This document shows, one piece after another, positions 3,995 through 6,802 of a stretch of 6,802 nt of DNA. Numbering within the stretch: the first letter of the stretch is position 1; every line of letters starts with the position of its first letter. Below the pieces are notes generated by a model. The model was not told the origin of the DNA, searched no databases, and saw only the letters and a program-made list of their open reading frames with translations. The translations under genes and the position numbers were made by a program. Source of the DNA: Agaricicola taiwanensis_A (GTDB taxonomy: Bacteria > Pseudomonadota > Alphaproteobacteria > Rhizobiales > Methylopilaceae); contig JBEBSP010000144.1 in the NCBI GenBank assembly GCA_040394255.1, positions 1 through 6,802 on the forward strand. Reading direction: 5' to 3'.

Positions 3995-6802
3995 TTACCA
4001 AGGTTCCAGTGGGGGAGTCCGAATACCGCCGCCGCCGCGACCGCGCGCAACCGACTTGCCCGTGGGTATTCCATAGGATTTCAGAGTCGGCTCCCAGGTG
4101 AGGTCGTATTCCTCTTCCTTGTCGTTGTAGCGGAATGCCTCATAGAAGCCGTAGGCCAGCACCGCCAAGCCTGCAGCGACGTTGAGCGCCAGGGCGAAGG
4201 TGCCGATGCCGACGAACAGCGCGGCGTTGCGCGCCACCGAGTAAGCGATGTTCAGCCAGCTCGCGACGCGCGGGGCGAGCGCTTCCGCGATGGGTCCGAG
4301 CGCCGTCAGGGTGTTGGAGATGCCCTGTGTCATGAACAGGCCACCGATGTCCTTGTAACCGGCCCTGATCGCTTCGACGCCGAGCGCTATTCCCGCGGCG
4401 CCCGCCAGCAGGCCGCCGGAACCGTTGAGGAACTTGCCGAAGTTCATCACGGACTTCGCAAGCCCTTCCAGTTTGGGGGCATTCAGGACTGTCCGGCCCG
4501 TCTGCCACTTCTCCTTGAGTTTCGCTATGCTCGGGCGCGTTCCGAACTCGAACGCCTGCACGCCCACGCCGAAGGCCTGGATGCCATTGCCCGCGGCCGC
4601 GATCTTGGCCTCGAGCGAAAGCTCTCCCGAGCCCTCGGACCGCGCGATCGAGATGGCCGCGCCCAGAACGGCGCTGACCGCGTGCATGACGCCCGATCCA
4701 AACCCCTTCATCAAGGTGTTGTTGGAATTGAACCAGCCCGCCATATCCATCTTCGGAAGGGCGGTGTTGACCTTGGCCGCATTCCTGAAGCCGTCCCAGG
4801 TCGCGCGCAATCCGGTGATGATCTGGGGGATGGTGATGCCCTTCCCCTTTTCATCGGTGAATATCGGGCTGCCAGGATCTTCCTTTTGAATCTTCTCAAG
4901 CGCCTTACGGACGAAATCCTCGTTGATCGTTCCGTCCTTGTTGAGCATACCGCTGTTCTGGAAATCATCCGGCGCAACATCAGCCAAAGCGTAGTTCGTG
5001 AGGTTGCGCTGCGCGGCGGCGGCCACATCCGGTGCGTTAACGGCCGCGAACAGGGAGGTCCTTTCATTGAACTCGATGAAGGCTTCCTGTTCACCCTTCT
5101 CCTTGACCAGATTCTTGAGGGTGTTCGGATCCTCATACTTTTCCTGGTACAGCTTGATCACGTCATCGAACGCCGAGCTTTTCGTGATGTCGACCACCAG
5201 GTTGTCGTCGAGCGCCCTGCCGTTCTTGCCCAGGGCAAGATTCAAACTTCCGACAACGCCCAGGAACCCCTTGAGGCCTTCCAGCTTGTCCTTACCCGTA
5301 AGGTATTTCTCAAGCCCAACGCCTTTCTTCATATCCTCATAGAGTTTCTTGGCTTCCGCGCGGAGCGTGGAGTCACTGGCCAGCACTTCCTGCATCGCCA
5401 CGCCGTCGTTCTTCGCGGCATATTCCATCACCTCGTCGGTCGTCAGCTTCTTGATGCCCTTCCGGATCGCGTTTTCCGTGACGCGCAGCGCGAATGGGTC
5501 CCAGCCCTGCGTGTTCGTCATCAAGCGATCGTAAGCCATCATCAGCTCGAGGCGGGCGGCATACTTCTGCTCGGTCGAGTATTTGCCCGGATTCTCCAGT
5601 ATATCCTTGCGATCCTTCGGAAGCTTGGCATCGGCGATCACACGCTCATAGGCGGCATGCTTGAGCTTGGTCGTGAAGTCCAGATTCTGGTTGGTGCTCG
5701 CAACGGGCTCCCTGAAATCCTTCAGATAGCTGAAGCCATACTTGGCGAAGTCCTGGAGTCGAGCAGCCTCGGTGTTCGGATTGGCCTTGAGATTGTCGCC
5801 TTTTCCGAAAAAGCCGTCGATCCGATGGTTTCCGACGTTATTGTCACTGTCACCGATCTTGCCGGTGGGGCCATAATTCTCGATGTAGGCGAGGATACGG
5901 CTGGCGAGGTAGGCCTTATCGGCGTCCTCCTCATAGCCCTTGTTGTTGCCCCCGATGCTCTTGAGCCCCTTGAACGGATGATCGCCGCCAAATCCATTGT
6001 TGAGCCATCCCCTGATCTGCGGGGTCAAACCACTCAACAAGGGATCATCGTTGATGATCTGCTGGGCACTGCGTGTGTCGCCCTTGGGGCGCTTCGTGTT
6101 TTCCGTTGGCGCTTCCTTGGGTACCGGCGGCTTCGAACCACCTTTAAGGTTACCAAAGCCGAATTTGGTGAAGTCCTGGAAGCGAGCGGCCTCGGTGCCC
6201 GGTTTGGCGTCATTGCCCTTCGTGAAGCCGTTGAGCCGGCCGTTGCCGACATCAGGCGACGTGATCACTGCACCGTTCGAGTCGTATTTCTCGATGTGCT
6301 CGAGAATCTGGACAGCAAGCCAGGCCTTGTCGGCGTCATTCTCGTAATCGCCGATCCCCTTGAAGGGGTTGTCCGGCTTCGGATGGTTTTTGTCCGGCTT
6401 GGATGGCCATTCAAACCCATTCTTGAGCCAACGTTTGTGCCGGTCCTGAAGGCTCCTGAGTATCGGGCTGTCGGCGATGATTTCCTTTGCGGTCCGCGTG
6501 TCGCTCGCAGGCCGCTTCATGTTCGCGGTGGGCGGGCCGTAATGCGCCTCGGGCTCGGGCTCCTGCTCGTCGGGCTTGCCGCCGACCAGGTCAGACGGAG
6601 TATTGTTGTTGTCGGACCTGATGTCGTCCTTGCCGCCCTTGCTCTTGAGATAGTCGTAGACGTCCTTGTGATTTCCCTCGGCGGCGGAATGCATCGCGGT
6701 GCGTCCGCGCGAGCCCTTCTTGTTGATGAAGCTGGCGCGCTCATCCTCGGGGACGGCCTCGACCAGCGCCTTGACCACGTCGAGCTTGCCCTCGCCCGCC
6801 GC
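3995..6802 (-). CDS. Large ankyrin-repeat protein with tandem 127-aa repeats and hydrophobic C-terminus (5' end missing)
   Basis: The frame is open to the window edge, so the start is outside; residues are numbered here from the GTG at 6778, which is internal. The codons before it read AAGEGKLD, which continues an ankyrin helix (EGKLDVVKALVEA). A second ankyrin repeat spans about 22-65 (GRTAMHSAAEGNHKDVYDYL, then NNNTPSDLV). After a Pro/Glu-rich linker come two tandem repeats (86-212 and 227-353), then a charged, mostly helical region (about 370-660) with NPGKYSTEQKYAARLEL and a degenerate EF-hand-like NKDGTINEDF (613-622). Hydrophobic segments lie at about 693-711, 787-803 and 843-882, followed by a charged tail ending RGGGGIRTPPLEPW. 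No signal peptide can be judged. I do not recognise the family with certainty. Tandem repeats plus a hydrophobic C-terminus recall type III translocon proteins HrpF/NolX; a membrane-inserting effector or surface protein is an alternative. Parts of the gene are clearly richer in A+T than the glycosyltransferase gene. It is followed by a strong terminator. Confidence 0.85.
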   Translation of the reverse strand, partial: AAGEGKLDVVKALVEAVPEDERASFINKKGSRGRTAMHSAAEGNHKDVYDYLKSKGGKDDIRSDNNNTPSDLVGGKPDEQEPEPEAHYGPPTANMKRPASDTRTAKEIIADSPILRSLQDRHKRWLKNGFEWPSKPDKNHPKPDNPFKGIGDYENDADKAWLAVQILEHIEKYDSNGAVITSPDVGNGRLNGFTKGNDAKPGTEAARFQDFTKFGFGNLKGGSKPPVPKEAPTENTKRPKGDTRSAQQIINDDPLLSGLTPQIRGWLNNGFGGDHPFKGLKSIGGNNKGYEEDADKAYLASRILAYIENYGPTGKIGDSDNNVGNHRIDGFFGKGDNLKANPNTEAARLQDFAKYGFSYLKDFREPVASTNQNLDFTTKLKHAAYERVIADAKLPKDRKDILENPGKYSTEQKYAARLELMMAYDRLMTNTQGWDPFALRVTENAIRKGIKKLTTDEVMEYAAKNDGVAMQEVLASDSTLRAEAKKLYEDMKKGVGLEKYLTGKDKLEGLKGFLGVVGSLNLALGKNGRALDDNLVVDITKSSAFDDVIKLYQEKYEDPNTLKNLVKEKGEQEAFIEFNERTSLFAAVNAPDVAAAAQRNLTNYALADVAPDDFQNSGMLNKDGTINEDFVRKALEKIQKEDPGSPIFTDEKGKGITIPQIITGLRATWDGFRNAAKVNTALPKMDMAGWFNSNNTLMKGFGSGVMHAVSAVLGAAISIARSEGSGELSLEAKIAAAGNGIQAFGVGVQAFEFGTRPSIAKLKEKWQTGRTVLNAPKLEGLAKSVMNFGKFLNGSGGLLAGAAGIALGVEAIRAGYKDIGGLFMTQGISNTLTALGPIAEALAPRVASWLNIAYSVARNAALFVGIGTFALALNVAAGLAVLAYGFYEAFRYNDKEEEYDLTWEPTLKSYGIPTGKSVARGRGGGGIRTPPLEPW
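5720..6100 (-). repeat. 127-residue protein repeat, copy B (residues 227-353)
   Basis: Copy B begins NTKRPKGDTRSAQQII and ends KYGFSYLK. It is the same length as copy A with a period of 141 residues, leaving a 14-residue linker (GGSKPPVPKEAPTE) between them. At DNA level the ends are still similar: GAAGTCCTGGA, then CGAGC-GCCTCGGTG on the plus strand near 5750 and 6172. Most of the rest has diverged, so the duplication is old or has been under selection at protein level. Confidence 0.85.
6143..6523 (-). repeat. 127-residue protein repeat, copy A (residues 86-212)
   Basis: Copy A shares with copy B, in order: KRP..DTR-A--II-D-P-L--L, then WL-NGF, PFKG, DADKA-LA--IL--IE-Y, VGN-R--GF, and TEAAR-QDF-K-GF--LK. 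It has an extra Lys/Pro/Asp stretch (about 125-137) between NGF and PFKG, where copy B is short; copy B compensates with a Gly/Asn insert after PFKGL. Conserved Trp, Phe and Asp suggest a folded unit rather than low complexity. Confidence 0.85.

Noticed and set aside
3998..4034. C-terminal RGGGGIRTPPLEPW looks like peptides that arise by translating tRNA genes.
   Set aside because: No cloverleaf, T-arm or acceptor stem can be built around 3995-4040 on either strand; the resemblance is probably coincidence.
3642..4074. Short minus-strand frames across the 3725-3994 gap (3642-3851, 3829-4074).
   Set aside because: They overlap the ends of the real genes in other frames, have no plausible ribosome sites, and one runs through the strong terminator hairpin.
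6776..6778. GTG as the start of the large ankyrin/repeat protein.
   Set aside because: The frame is open to the window edge and the eight upstream codons (AAGEGKLD) continue the ankyrin consensus, so this GTG is an internal valine and the true start lies outside.
3995..6802. Polymorphic toxin with a neighbouring immunity gene.
   Set aside because: The C-terminus is a hydrophobic helical region rather than a nuclease-like toxin tip, and no small gene follows before the terminator.

Overview
The window looks like chromosome of a high-GC alphaproteobacterium. The reasons are the strongly GC-biased third codon positions, a rhizobial/rhodospirillal-style UrtA with its own sigma-54 promoter, and a possible CtrA-type site. 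The genus cannot be fixed from the sequence. All three genes are on the minus strand, so transcription runs from high to low coordinates. Each seems to be its own transcription unit: there is a strong intrinsic terminator after the first gene, and about 270 and 209 bases of non-coding DNA separate the genes.

Right part (3995-6802): a very large reading frame that enters from beyond the window edge, so its N-terminus is missing. Its visible part starts in ankyrin repeats, continues into two tandem 127-residue repeats of a module I do not recognise, then a long charged helical region, and ends in about 200 residues with several hydrophobic helices. It resembles the architecture of type III translocon/effector proteins of the HrpF/NolX kind (tandem repeats plus hydrophobic C-terminus), but I infer this from layout only. 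This is the most novel-looking object in the window. It is followed by a clear Rho-independent terminator (3911-3944).

Middle (602-3724): one 1040-residue cytoplasmic protein made of three complete, tandem copies of a family-2-type glycosyltransferase domain followed by a TPR-like helical domain. Every copy keeps the DxDE metal/nucleotide-sugar motif, so it could be a three-site transferase. The acceptor is unknown; a surface glycan or a protein are both possible.

Left part (1-601): the start of urtA, the periplasmic urea-binding protein of the Urt ABC importer, with a clean signal peptide and Shine-Dalgarno site. Upstream is a full-consensus -24/-12 sigma-54 promoter and, near -98, a 17-base imperfect palindrome that could hold an activator. 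This is what nitrogen-limitation control of urea uptake would look like. Nothing in the sequence links the three genes functionally.
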